Under the pieces are notes generated by a model. That model searched no databases. It was not told where the DNA came from and worked only from the letters and a program-made list of their open reading frames with translations. A stretch of DNA of 64,000 nt from Candidatus Accumulibacter phosphatis (lineage in GTDB: Bacteria > Pseudomonadota > Gammaproteobacteria > Burkholderiales > Rhodocyclaceae), in contig NZ_SPMY01000045.1 in NCBI RefSeq assembly GCF_012939955.1, forward strand, positions 1 through 64,000, given 5' to 3'. How positions within the stretch are numbered: position 1 is the stretch's first letter; each line of letters starts with the position of its first letter. Both the position numbers and the translations under genes were made by a program. This document shows positions 51,853 to 60,917 of the stretch, one piece after another.

Positions 51853-53412
51853 TCAGGCTGTTTCCGGCGCAGCTTTGGGCTTGCGCGGCCGACGTGAACG
51901 CGGCGCCGGCTTGTTGACCGGCGCAAGCTCTGCAGGGTCGCTGCTGGCTGTGGCCGCGGCCGTTTCGACAGCGCCGAGGCTCGACTCCGCGGCCGGCTCA
52001 GCAGCGGCTTGACCACCTGGCGCAGCCGCAGGCGAATCGCTGCTAGCGTTCTTTGCGGCGGTCCGGCGGCGCCCGGTCGCACGGGGTTTTGCGGCGGGCC
52101 TATGCTGCGCGATGGCTTCCGGCGGCGAACCCTCGACTTCGCTTGCCATTTCGACCGAGGCTGGCGGCGTGAAAGCTTCTAGCGATTGGGGAATTTCGGG
52201 CGATGGTGACGCTGAAGACAAGGGCAGCGGGTCCGCAGATTTCGCAGATTCTGCATCTTCCAACGACTCGGAAGATGCAGACGCTGGCCTCACTTCGCGT
52301 AGCGTTGGCCGGTCGACGGGTTCGTTGCCGAGAGCAGCTTCCTGGCCTTGACAACTAGCACCTTCGATACCGTCGCTGCCCGCAGCCGTCGCAGCTGCCT
52401 CTTCGTCTTTGCCCGCCTTCTGCTCGCGGCCCCGCTTCGCAGCTTTCTCGCCGCCTTTTCGACGTCCTTGCCCCTTGCGGCGCCCTGCGGCCTGCTCAGC
52501 CTGCTCATCGGTCGTCGTCGCGCCCTCGCTGGGTGCTGCGGGCAATACCAGCAGCAGCCCCTCACTGCCCACCAACTCGACTGCCGCTTCCCCGCCGTTA
52601 CTGCGATACACGTAGGTTCCCGACTTTTCGTCGCGACCAATGACCAGCAGGCCGCGCTTCTGCGCCTCTTCGAGCAGGTTGCCAAACGCCCGGAAGCCGT
52701 AGTACGACTCGTTGAAATCCGGCTTGCGCCGCTTGATCGCCTCCTTGAGCATCGACGCCCAGATCTTGCTGCTGTCGCCGCGCTCGCCAATCAGTGCATC
52801 GAAAGTGGCAACGGCCAGTTCGACGGCCTTGCTGCGACGTGCATCGAGCTCTGCCTTGCGTTGCGCATCCTCTTCCGGCGAACGCCTGACCGCGGGTTGG
52901 GCTTCCTTGGAATCCCGCCGCGCCGAGCGCTGGATCTCGCGCACCAGATCGTCATAGAAAATGAACTCGTCGCAGTTAGCGATCAGGAGGTCCGACGTCG
53001 ACTGCTTGACGCCGACGCCAATCACCGATTTGGCGTTCTCGCGCAATTTGGAAACCAGTGGCGAAAAATCCGAATCGCCGCTGATGATCACGAAGGTGTC
53101 GACGTGCGACTTGGTGTAGCACAGGTCGAGGGCATCGACGACCAGCCGGATGTCGGCCGAGTTCTTGCCCGACTGGCGCAGGTGCGGAATCTCGATCAGC
53201 TCGAAGTTCGCCTCGTGCATCGCGGCTTTGAAGCCCTTGTATCGCTCCCAGTCACAATAGGCTTTTTTGACCACGATACTGCCCTTCAGCAACAACTTTT
53301 CCAGTACCGGCTTGATGTCGAACTTATCGTAATTCGCATCGCGAACGCCAAGTGCGACGTTCTCGAAGTCACAAAACAACGCCATGCTGGCGGTTTCGGG
53401 CGCTACGGCCAT
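51853..53412 (-). CDS. NYN-domain (LabA-like) protein with LOTUS domain
   Basis: 519 residues. Residues about 1-150 are an NYN/PIN-like nuclease domain with conserved acids in ALFCDFENVALGV, SADIRLVVDALDL and FVIISGDSDFSPLVSKLREN. Residues about 195-260 are an OST-HTH/LOTUS RNA-binding domain (FDALIGERGDSSKIWASMLK, SYYGFRAFGNLLEEAQKRGL). The remaining half is low-complexity, rich in Ala, Glu, Lys, Arg and Pro. The protein probably binds or cleaves RNA; the target is unknown. ATG 53412 gives MAVAPETASMALFCDFENVA; a second Met nine residues on is possible. Converges on panD. Confidence 0.9.
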   Translation of the reverse strand: MAVAPETASMALFCDFENVALGVRDANYDKFDIKPVLEKLLLKGSIVVKKAYCDWERYKGFKAAMHEANFELIEIPHLRQSGKNSADIRLVVDALDLCYTKSHVDTFVIISGDSDFSPLVSKLRENAKSVIGVGVKQSTSDLLIANCDEFIFYDDLVREIQRSARRDSKEAQPAVRRSPEEDAQRKAELDARRSKAVELAVATFDALIGERGDSSKIWASMLKEAIKRRKPDFNESYYGFRAFGNLLEEAQKRGLLVIGRDEKSGTYVYRSNGGEAAVELVGSEGLLLVLPAAPSEGATTTDEQAEQAAGRRKGQGRRKGGEKAAKRGREQKAGKDEEAAATAAGSDGIEGASCQGQEAALGNEPVDRPTLREVRPASASSESLEDAESAKSADPLPLSSASPSPEIPQSLEAFTPPASVEMASEVEGSPPEAIAQHRPAAKPRATGRRRTAAKNASSDSPAAAPGGQAAAEPAAESSLGAVETAAATASSDPAELAPVNKPAPRSRRPRKPKAAPETA

Positions 53413-53859
53413 AATTCCATATTCTCCAGTGATTGTTGCGCCACGCCTGAGCATGGCGACTTGATGATCTGGTCCGAGAGCGCAAGGCAGTCGAAAAGCC
53501 CCGCCGCGGCAGACGCAGCCAACGAGAAGTGATCGACCAACTGTCAGGAAATGATCCGGAGCTCGACTTTCAGACGGCAGCTTCAGGGGACTCGGGATCC
53601 AGAGTCCATGCACGATGGTAAACAATTGCCTGCAGGAAGCAAGGAAAGTCTTTTTTCAGAGCGCTGATGGCGGCATCTGCCGCGAAGTCGTACCATTCGT
53701 ACCATTCGTAGCCTTTGTACCATTTGTCGCATGAGTACATTGCCGCTCGACCTGGCGCAGTGAGGCGCGCGACCCCAACTTTCCCTGCGCTTGCGCATCA
53801 CCTGCGATCAAACGGCTTTAGTGATCGCCACACCCCAAACCTCCCACGAAAGGAACGCC
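53413..53859. other. Intergenic with short tandem repeat
   Basis: Between the divergent NYN and patatin genes. Around 53690-53735 the 9-mer CGTACCATT is repeated (ACCATTCGTACCATTCGTAG, then GTACCATTTG), perhaps a slipped repeat or operator array. The remainder has short Arg-rich open frames that I regard as chance. The promoters of both genes must lie here. Confidence 0.4.
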
Positions 53860-54729
53860 ATGCGTCCGCTGCTACTCATTGTTGGCTTGGCCACGCTCAT
53901 CGTCAGCGGCTGTGCAAGCAAGCCGCCGGCCCCTGCTACGCAGGCAGGCAAACCGGTCAAGCTGGGTCTGGCCCTCGGCGGTGGCGCAGCGCGCGGCTTT
54001 GCGCACGTCGGCGTGATCAAGACCCTGGAAAGTCAGGGCATCGTTCCCGACATCATCGTCGGCAGCAGCGCTGGCGCGGTGGTCGGCGCCCTCTACGCCG
54101 CCGGCAACAACGGCTTTGAGCTGCAGAAGCTCGCGCACCGCCTCGACGAGACGAAAATCAGCGACTGGTCGCTGCCCGACCGCGGCGTGCTCAAGGGGGA
54201 CTTGCTGCAGAAGTTCGTCAATGACGCCGTCGGCCAGCGTCCGCTCGAGGCCCTGAACAAGCCTTTCGGGGCCGTGGCCACCGATCTGCGCAACGGCGAC
54301 AGCGTCGTCTTTCGCACCGGCAACACCGGCATGGCGGTACGCGCTTCGGCGACCGTCCCGGGCGTCTTCCAGCCGGTACGCATCAACGGCCGGGAATACG
54401 TCGATGGCGGGCTGAGCAGCCTCATTCCGGTGCGCGCCGCACGCGAAATGGGTGCCGACGTGGTCATTGCCGTCGACATTTCGGCCCGCCCCAGCACCCA
54501 GCCGGTAAGCAGCACCTTCGACATTCTCATGCAGACCTTCACCATCATGGGGCAAAGCCTTGCTCGCTACGAGCTCAAGGAGGCCGACGTGGTGATTCGC
54601 CCGCAGGTCGGCGCCGTCGGCTCGACCGAGTTCCAGGCCCGCCACGACGCCATCCTCGAAGGCGAAAAAGCAGCGCAGGCAGCGCTGCCGCAAATTCGCG
54701 AAGCGCTCAAGAAAGCGGGGCGCAGCTGA
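53860..54729 (+). CDS. Patatin-like phospholipase lipoprotein
   Basis: 289 residues. The lipoprotein signal is LIVGLATLIVSGCASK. The patatin domain has oxyanion loop LALGGGAARGFAHVGVIKTL, nucleophile Ser in IIVGSSAGAVVGALYAAG (GxSxG) and catalytic Asp in EYVDGGLSSLIPV. It should hydrolyse phospholipid acyl chains at the periplasmic face of a membrane. It resembles the RssA/NTE group. It begins at ATG 53860 behind a GAAAGGAACG site. The BenE gene follows after 95 bases on the same strand. Confidence 0.92.
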   Translation: MRPLLLIVGLATLIVSGCASKPPAPATQAGKPVKLGLALGGGAARGFAHVGVIKTLESQGIVPDIIVGSSAGAVVGALYAAGNNGFELQKLAHRLDETKISDWSLPDRGVLKGDLLQKFVNDAVGQRPLEALNKPFGAVATDLRNGDSVVFRTGNTGMAVRASATVPGVFQPVRINGREYVDGGLSSLIPVRAAREMGADVVIAVDISARPSTQPVSSTFDILMQTFTIMGQSLARYELKEADVVIRPQVGAVGSTEFQARHDAILEGEKAAQAALPQIREALKKAGRS

Positions 54730-54823
54730 GCTGCGTCGGCTCGCTGACCCGCGCCCCATGCGTCACCGTGGCTAGCCCTCGTCGCAGCACTGACCTGCCG
54801 CGATAGCCCTGGTGGACGAAGCA

Positions 54824-56005
54824 ATGCGCCTGATCAAGGATTTCTCGACTTCGGCCGTAACTGCCGGCTTCGTCGCCGTTCTGATCGGCTTCACCAGTTC
54901 GGCGGTGATCGTTTTCCAGGCCGCCCAGGCGCTGCACGCAAGCCCTGCCGAGATCGCTTCCTGGATGTGCGCACTCGGCGTTGGCATGGGCTTGACCAGC
55001 ATCGCCCTGTCGCTGCGCTTCCGGGTGCCGGTGCTGACCGCCTGGTCGACACCCGGTGCGGCGATGCTGATCACGAGTGCCGCCGGCGTCTCGATGCCGG
55101 AAGCGATCGGCGCTTTTCTCGTCTCCGCGGCCCTGATCACGGTCTCCGGCTTCAGTGGCTTGTTCGAGCGGATGATCAGCCGCATTCCGATCTCGATTGC
55201 TTCGGGAATGCTCGCAGGCGTCCTGCTGCGTTTCGGTCTCGACGCCTTCCTGGCCATGCAAAGCCAGTTCGTCCTCGTTTTCCCGATGTTCTGCGCCTAC
55301 CTGCTCGGCCGCCGGCTGCTGCCGCGCTACGCGATCATCATGACCTTTCTCGTCGGTGTCGGTATTGCTGCCGGTCAAGGCTCGCTGCGCGTCGACGAGA
55401 TCCACCTCGAACTGGCGATGCCGGTATTCATCACCCCGGAGTTGTCGTGGCAGGCGCTGATCGGCGTCGCGCTACCGCTCTACGTGGTGACCATGGCCTC
55501 CCAGAACCTCCCCGGCGTCGCCGTCATCCGCGCTTCGGGCTATCAGCTACCGATCTCGCCGCTGATCGGCTGGACCGGCGCCGCCAACCTGCTGCTCGCC
55601 CCATTCGGCGCTTACGCGCTGAATCTGGCGGCGATTACCGCCGCCATCTGCATGAGCCGCGAAGCGCACGAAGACCCCGAAAAACGCTACGTCGCCGCCA
55701 TCGCCGCCGGCTTCTTCTATCTGCTGATCGGCGTTTTCGGGGCTACCGTCGGCTCGCTTTTCCTGGCCTTCCCGAAGGAACTGGTGCTGGCCATCGCCGG
55801 CTTCGCACTGCTCGGGACCATCGGCAGCGGCCTCGCCGCCGCCCTGAGCCAGGAAGCCGAACGCGAGCCGGCACTGCTGACTTTCCTGGCCACCGCTTCG
55901 GGAGTCGCCTTTGCCGGGGTCGGCTCGCCGTTCTGGGGCCTGCTCGCCGGACTGGCGGCATTGATCGTCCTGCGCAGCAAGCGCCGCCCCATCCAGCAGC
56001 CCTAG
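54824..56005 (+). CDS. benE: BenE-family benzoate/proton transporter
   Basis: 393 residues with about 12 hydrophobic helices. Family segments are DFSTSAVTAGFVAVLIGFTS, AVIVFQAAQAL, LTAWSTPGAAML, TMASQNLPGVAVIRASGY and APFGAYALNLAAITAAICMS. BenE imports benzoate with protons. Aromatic degradation genes are not in the window, so the substrate is by family only. ATG 54824 is preferred; a GTG 12 bases upstream is possible. Its stop overlaps that of the opposite-strand uup gene (CTAG). Confidence 0.92.
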   Translation: MRLIKDFSTSAVTAGFVAVLIGFTSSAVIVFQAAQALHASPAEIASWMCALGVGMGLTSIALSLRFRVPVLTAWSTPGAAMLITSAAGVSMPEAIGAFLVSAALITVSGFSGLFERMISRIPISIASGMLAGVLLRFGLDAFLAMQSQFVLVFPMFCAYLLGRRLLPRYAIIMTFLVGVGIAAGQGSLRVDEIHLELAMPVFITPELSWQALIGVALPLYVVTMASQNLPGVAVIRASGYQLPISPLIGWTGAANLLLAPFGAYALNLAAITAAICMSREAHEDPEKRYVAAIAAGFFYLLIGVFGATVGSLFLAFPKELVLAIAGFALLGTIGSGLAAALSQEAEREPALLTFLATASGVAFAGVGSPFWGLLAGLAALIVLRSKRRPIQQP

Positions 56006-57925
56006 CCTTCGAGCGCCTCCCAGCGTTCGAGCAGCTGCACCAGCTGATCGTCGATTTCACTCAGCCGTGCCGCCAGCCGCTGCGCCTCCTCGGGTTGCGA
56101 CTGGTACAACCGGGCATCGGCCAGACGCTCGCCGATCGCCTTCTGCTCGCTCTCCAGTGCACTGATCCGCTGTGGCAACTCCTCCAGCTCGCGCGCTTCC
56201 TTCCAGGAGAGCTTGCCGCCGCCCGGTTTTTGCGCAGCCGCCTTGGCGTTGGCCGTAGTCTCCGCCGCACGCGCGTCGCTGCGCTTGCCGCTGCTCGCCG
56301 CCAGCGCCTCGTCACGCAGGCGGCCCGCCTGGTAGTCGGCCCAGTCCTGATAGCCACCGGCGTACTCGCGCCAGGTGCCGTCGCCTTCCGAAGCGATGGT
56401 CTGGGTCACCACGTTGTCGATGAAAGCGCGGTCGTGACTGACCAGGAACAGCGTCCCGGTGTATTCCTGCAGCAACTCCTCGAGCAGTTCAAGGGTCTCG
56501 ATGTCGAGGTCGTTGGTCGGCTCGTCGAGCACCAGCACATTTGCCGGACGCGCTAACAGGCGCGCCAGCAGCAGCCGGTTGCGCTCGCCGCCGGACAGCG
56601 AACTGACCAGCGAACGCGCGCGCTGCGGCGCAAAGAGAAAATCACCGAGGTAGCTGATCACGTGCTTGCGCTGGTTGCCGATCTCGACGAAGTCGGAGCC
56701 CGGCGAGATGACATCGATCAGCGTCGCCTCTTCGTCGAGCGCACTGCGAAACTGGTCGAAATAGGCCACTTCCACTTTCGTTCCCAGATACACCTTGCCC
56801 TGGTCCGGAGACAGCTCGCCGAGAATCATGCGCAACAAGGTCGTCTTGCCGGCGCCGTTCGGGCCGATGACACCGATCTTGTCGCCACGCTGCAAGCGAC
56901 AGGAGAAATCGCGCACCACCGCCTTGTCGCCGTAGCTCTTGCTGACATGTTCGAGCGCCGCCACCAGCTTGCCGCTCTTGACCCCGGCGTCGAGCGCCAA
57001 CTCGACCTTGCCCTGGCGCTCGCGTCGCGCCGCCCGATCACGACGCAACTGTTCGAGGCGCAGGACTCGCCCTTCGTTGCGCGTCCGCCGCGCCTTGATA
57101 CCCTGGCGAATCCAGACTTCTTCCTGGGCCAGGAACTTGTCGGAACGGGCATTGTTCTGCGCCTCGTCGTGCAGCATCATCTCCTTGCGCGACTGGTACT
57201 CGCCGAAACTGCCCGGACAGGACATCAGACGACCACGGTCGAGTTCGACGATGCGTGTCGCCACGCGCTCGAGGAAACGCCGGTCGTGAGTGATGAACGC
57301 CAGCGTCACCCCCGACGAGACCAGCATTTCCTCCAGCCACTCAATGGCGCCGATGTCGAGATGGTTGGTCGGCTCGTCGAGCAGCAACAGCTCCGGCGAG
57401 ACAGCGAGCGCCTGCGCCAGCGCCAGGCGCTTCTTCTGGCCACCGGAAAGCGTTCCCACCAGCGCGTCGGCGTCCAGCGAGAAGCGCTGGATGACCCGCT
57501 CGGCCTGCGCCTCGAAGGACCAGGCGTCACGCGCTTCGAGTTCCGTCTGCAGGAGCTGCATGCGATCGAGCAATTGCTCGTGATCAGCGTCCGCCTCGCC
57601 CAGCGCGTGCGACACCGCGTGATACTCGGCGAGCAGCTTCGACAGGTCACCCATGCCGGCAACGACCGCCTCGAAGACGCTCAACGCCGGGTCGAAGGGT
57701 GGCTCCTGCGGTACATAGCCGATACGCAATCCCGGCTGTCGCCACACCGCCCCATCGTCGAGCCCCCCCCGTGCCCGCCAGCGCGCAGAGCAGCGACGAC
57801 TTGCCGGTGCCGTTGCGGCCAATCAGCGCCACCCGTTCGCCAGGGTCCAGCTGGAATTCGGCGTGGTCAAGAAGCGGCACATGGCCGAAAGCGAGCGAGG
57901 CGTCGGAGAGAATCAGATACGGCAT
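56002..57925 (-). CDS. uup: ABC-F ATPase Uup, homopolymer frameshift
   Basis: A cytoplasmic protein with two ATP-binding domains and no membrane segment, typical of the Uup branch of ABC-F factors that act on ribosomes or DNA. Domain 1: Walker A LIGRNGTGKSSLL, signature LSGGQKKRLALAQAL, Walker B LLLDEPTNHLDI. Domain 2: GPNGAGKTTLL, SLSGGERNRLLLARLL and LVLDEPTNDLDIET. A C-terminal coiled coil follows (LEALEGE-type, about 560-640). The frame breaks at G8 on the minus strand (plus C8, 57763-57770). With seven G it continues TGGLDDGAVWRQPGLRIGYV. The restored length is about 640 residues, as expected. Confidence 0.85.
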
Positions 57926-58136
57926 GAGGGCGGGTAAGTTTCCTGTGGGGGGGGTGGTCCTGCTGGGGATACTCAGCCAAGATGCGCGCCGGTGGAAGCC
58001 AAGAAATCGACGAGAACGGCAGCAGCGCGGCAAGAGCGCGCGATTTTACTCCGATGCGCGCTCCGGCAGGTTCAAATCGGGCCAAGGGCTGCCCTTACAG
58101 TTCGCGGCCCACGATGAATATGGCCACAAAGTCGAA

Positions 58137-58165
58137 TTGGCGAAATCGAAGGCAGCGGCTACAAT
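58137..58165 (+). promoter_or_regulatory. Sigma-70 promoter of tRNA-Arg
   Basis: A -35-like TTGGCG (58137-58142) and a -10-like TACAAT (58160-58165) are separated by 17 bases and lie 10 bases before the tRNA-Arg gene. A GC-rich CGCGCCCC follows the -10, as in the discriminators of stable-RNA promoters. Confidence 0.8.
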
Positions 58166-58175
58166 ACGCGCCCCT

Positions 58176-58247
58176 CTCCTCGTAGCACAATGGATAGTGC
58201 ACGCGCCTCCTAAGCGTGGGATACAGGTTCGATTCCTGTCGAGGGGA
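58176..58247 (+). tRNA. tRNA-Arg (anticodon CCT)
   Basis: All four stems form. The acceptor CTCCTCG pairs with CGAGGGG (one G-T pair), then TA, then D arm GCAC/GTGC with loop AATGGATA. The anticodon stem CGCGC/GCGTG holds loop CTCCTAA (anticodon CCT). The T arm is ACAGG-TTCGATT-CCTGT. The discriminator base is A and no CCA follows (CGA instead), so CCA must be added by the tRNA nucleotidyltransferase. It reads AGG codons. tRNA genes like this are common integration sites, and transposase and island-like genes do follow it. Confidence 0.95.
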
Positions 58248-58254
58248 CGATAAC

Positions 58255-58747
58255 AAGCGCCGCGACCGTCCGCAGCAGTCCATAACTGGTAGTAAATACC
58301 AGGAATGGAACGGTTCTTGGCTCCCCGGAGGGCGCGCAGGTGAAACTCGAACAGCAGGCTGCACTTCTGTAGTCAGTCCCACCAGCGACCGGCGGTGCGC
58401 CGGTCCGGCGGGCTGCCGAGTGCACGGCGCTGATCGGCGCGTTCGCGCAACAGCCGTTCGAGGTGGGCTTGCTGCACCGACCAGTCATGCCAGCAGCGCG
58501 CTGCGATGCACGCCGGCGGACGCGAACAGGTGCGCCTACAGCCGGAGCAGCAGTAGCGGCAGATCGGTATCGGATTGAGTGAAACCTGCCCGGCTCGGCG
58601 GTCGGCCTTGCGCTCATAGTGCCCGTGTGACCAGAGGATCTTGAGCCCGCAATGCGGGCAGCACGGCGGCCGATACACTTCGGGGGTTTGCCTGACGGCC
58701 TCAAGATGCTGCTCGATCGTGTCGATGCCGGCTACAATTCGCTGCAT
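58255..58747 (-). pseudogene. Zinc-ribbon transposase-like (DUF6431-type) remnant
   Basis: From ATG 58747 the frame reads YRPPCCPHCGLKILWSHGHY, ERKADRRAGQ, NPIPICRYCC and TCSRPPACIAARCWHDWSVQ. This is the zinc-ribbon start of a transposase-associated DUF6431 family, with CPHCG and C..C ligands. The frame stops with TGA at about 58377 (GRWWD), but without a shift it carries on in family-like sequence (CSLLFEFHLRALRGAKN) for 40 or so more codons. So a single in-frame TGA, rather than a frameshift, breaks it. Immediately downstream of the tRNA on the opposite strand. Confidence 0.65.
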
Positions 58748-58842
58748 GGGCTGGGCTCTTTTCTATGTGGGTTGTCTCGATAACTTTCCACGATAGCAGC
58801 GGTCTCCCGGCCCATCTTTCGTTCACTTCGTCCCAGCCTCGT

Positions 58843-59352
58843 TCAGGCAGCACCCCTCCCTTCGCTCTCGCCGTTCATGGGATAGGCGACGTCGTCAGTT
58901 ACTGGAGAGCGGCGGACGTAACACTTGCGACGACGCATCGGAGGCTCGCCGTCGCAGCTCGGAGCCTTGCGCCTGAAGCTCCGAGCCTTGCGCGCGGAGC
59001 GCGCTGCCTGTCGCGGCGCACAGGCCGTGGCGACCGGACTCGGCTGACGCTTGCGGCTGTAGCGAGCGGCCATCGCTTCCTTCAAGGCATCGACCCCGGC
59101 GCCCTTGCCGAAGACCTTGGCCAGCGCATAACCCTCGAGCGCGGCCGTCAGGATGTCGCTGCCGAGCGCGATTTCGGTGTCGTCGGCCCCGGCTACCCGG
59201 CTGCGCTGCGGCACGGCAAAGGGCCGCGTCGTGCATCGACAACAAGCCGCGCGCTCGGTCGCCCAGTGTCTGACGAACTCACCGGGTACGCCGGCCGCCG
59301 AGCAGGCGACGACCGGCAAGGGTGTTTCTTCGCTTCCCGGAATCGTCATCGA
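58843..59352 (-). CDS. Hypothetical protein, uncertain
   Basis: A long minus-strand frame contains one protein-like segment, GADDTEIALGSDILTAALEG then YALAKVFGKGAGVDALKEAM, which looks like a small alpha-helical conserved protein. It is followed by an Arg/Ser-rich tail that is probably read-through. No clear ribosome site supports any start; ATG at about 59352 (MTIPGSEETPLPVV) is one choice. It may be a remnant in the eroded stretch between the tRNA and the beta-lactamase. Bases 59419-59719 after it contain no assignable gene. Confidence 0.35.
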   Translation of the reverse strand, partial: SMTIPGSEETPLPVVACSAAGVPGEFVRHWATERAACCRCTTRPFAVPQRSRVAGADDTEIALGSDILTAALEGYALAKVFGKGAGVDALKEAMAARYSRKRQPSPVATACAPRQAARSARKARSFRRKAPSCDGEPPMRRRKCYVRRSPVTDDVAYPMNGESEGRGAA

Positions 59353-59719
59353 CAAGCGCCGCACGAGCGCTGATAGCGCCACGTCACAAGAGCCATCGCC
59401 ATGCCGGCTACTCGTCATTGCCCAATTAATCGGGCGATCCTCATCTCGCCGGCGGCTGCGGCAAATGGAGAACCCAAGTACGATCTTCCGGCTCCAACCC
59501 CTCCAAATTGACCGGGCCGGACGGCCGCCCGTGACACGCGATTGCTTGTCGATGGCCGCTTTGCAGTACGATTACCGGGCGGCGTCTTTCGGCCAAGACC
59601 AGACAACGCAGCCTGATAAGATCGAGACGCACGAGCTGCTGATTGCCCTTTCGAAACCGGACGCTTGGGTATCGGTAGCGACGTACGCTTAGCGTGAATT
59701 CCTGCTGGAGAAAGTTACA

Positions 59720-60605
59720 TTGATAACCAAAGCCATTGCTGGAATAAACATCGCGCTTACCTGTGTCTTTGCATCGTTTTTTTTCTACCTTTGTCTGCGC
59801 TCTAGAAACCACGAAGTTGATTAATGTTGTACAAGCTGAAGAGAATGCGCTACAAGCCAGAGTAGGCATGACGGTGTTTGACGCAAACACAGGGACGACT
59901 TGGCAATATCGGGGCGACGAACGGTTCCCTCTGAATAGTACGCACAAGATATTTTCCTGCGCAGCATTGCTCGCGAAGGTCGATGGGAAGTCTCTATCAC
60001 TAGATCAATCCGTATCCATCTCGAAGGAAATGTTGGTCACCTATTCGCCGATTACCGAAAAATCGCTGTCTCCTCAAACGATGACATTTGGCGAGGTTTG
60101 CCGTGCAGCGGTGAGCTATAGCGACAACACGGCCGCAAACGTTGTCTTTGATGCCATTGGAGGAACAACCGGATTCAACTCATACATGCAATCCATCGGC
60201 GATGATCAAACCAGGCTCGACCGCAAAGAACCTGAGTTGAACGACGCAACACCGGGTGACGAGCGTGATACCACCACCCCCAACGACATCGTTAGCAGCC
60301 TGAGAAAAATCCTCCTTGGGAACGGGCTGTCGGTTTCATCCCGAAACGTGCTGACACAATGGATGCTGGACGATCAAGTCGCCGGTGCGCTACTGCGAGC
60401 TTCACTGCCATCCAACTGGAAGATTGCCGACAAGACCGGAGCGGGTGGCTACGGCTCACGCTCGATCGTGGCGGTAATCTGGCCGCCATCGAAGCAGCCA
60501 GTGGTGGTTGGCATTTATGTCACGCAAACCAAAGCATCCTTGCAGGCCAGCAATGAGGCGATTGCAAGAATAGGAGCGGCACTGAAAGAAGCGATCGGCC
60601 GTTGA
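59720..60605 (+). CDS. Class A beta-lactamase, homopolymer frameshift in signal peptide
   Basis: A periplasmic serine beta-lactamase of about 295 residues. Motifs: S70-x-x-K as STHK in FPLNSTHKIFSCAALLA, SDN in VSYSDNTAANVVFDAIGG, E166 region RKEPELNDA, and K234-T-G as ADKTGAGGYGSRS. The GYGSRS following KTG and the overall text resemble the carbenicillinase (CARB/RTG-like) subgroup. The signal peptide starts at TTG 59720 (MITKAIAGINIALTCVFASF) with GGAG upstream, but T8 (59777-59784) breaks it. Seven T gives FFSTFVCALETTKLINVVQA. The gene is clearly AT-richer than its surroundings, suggesting horizontal acquisition. No ampR-type regulator is adjacent. Confidence 0.88.
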
Positions 60606-60832
60606 TGCATCAAACTTTCTGAGGACAAGGGCGAACGGCAGGTATCGGATCTGGAGTCGACTATTGATAAGGAAAAGATCATCCGACCGTTGTGGGTCGT
60701 TTGCTGCAGCAGCAGAACTAAGAACCGGCCGTCCAGAATGGTTCTCGGCGTTGCTCGGCCCAAGCTGTCTGCACCGGCCAGCTGAATGGTGAATGGTGAA
60801 TGCGGCGCGACAAGCAGCCCGCACGTCACTGC
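60606..60832. other. Intergenic, nothing recognised
   Basis: After the beta-lactamase there is a short AT-rich stretch and then a small direct repeat (GAATGGTGAATGGTGAA at about 60784). No terminator hairpin with a T tract or intact gene was found here. Confidence 0.4.
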
Positions 60833-60903
60833 GAGGGTGGGCAATGACGGTGGGTGCGAAATGCTTGCCGAAAGTCTCATCAAAAATGCAACACAACACT
60901 CGC
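60833..60903 (-). repeat. Dispersed intergenic repeat, copy B (inverted)
   Basis: Read on the minus strand, GTGTTGTGTTGCATTTTTGA, TGAGACTTTCGGCAAGCAT and CCACCGTCATTGC matches the segment at 45500-45575 on the plus strand. It lies 15 bases beyond the stop of the DMT transporter gene, between convergent genes. It is open for translation (CCIFDETFGKHFAPTVIAH) but has no start signals. Confidence 0.7.
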
Positions 60904-60917
60904 ATCGAGTCGGAAAT

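Noticed and set aside
54967-56556. 529-codon plus-strand frame overlapping benE and uup
   Set aside because: Out of frame with benE and antisense to uup; Arg-rich with no membrane helices or motifs.
60456-60905. Minus-strand ORF starting MRVLCCIFDETFGKHF
   Set aside because: Begins in the dispersed intergenic repeat and then runs antisense to the beta-lactamase.
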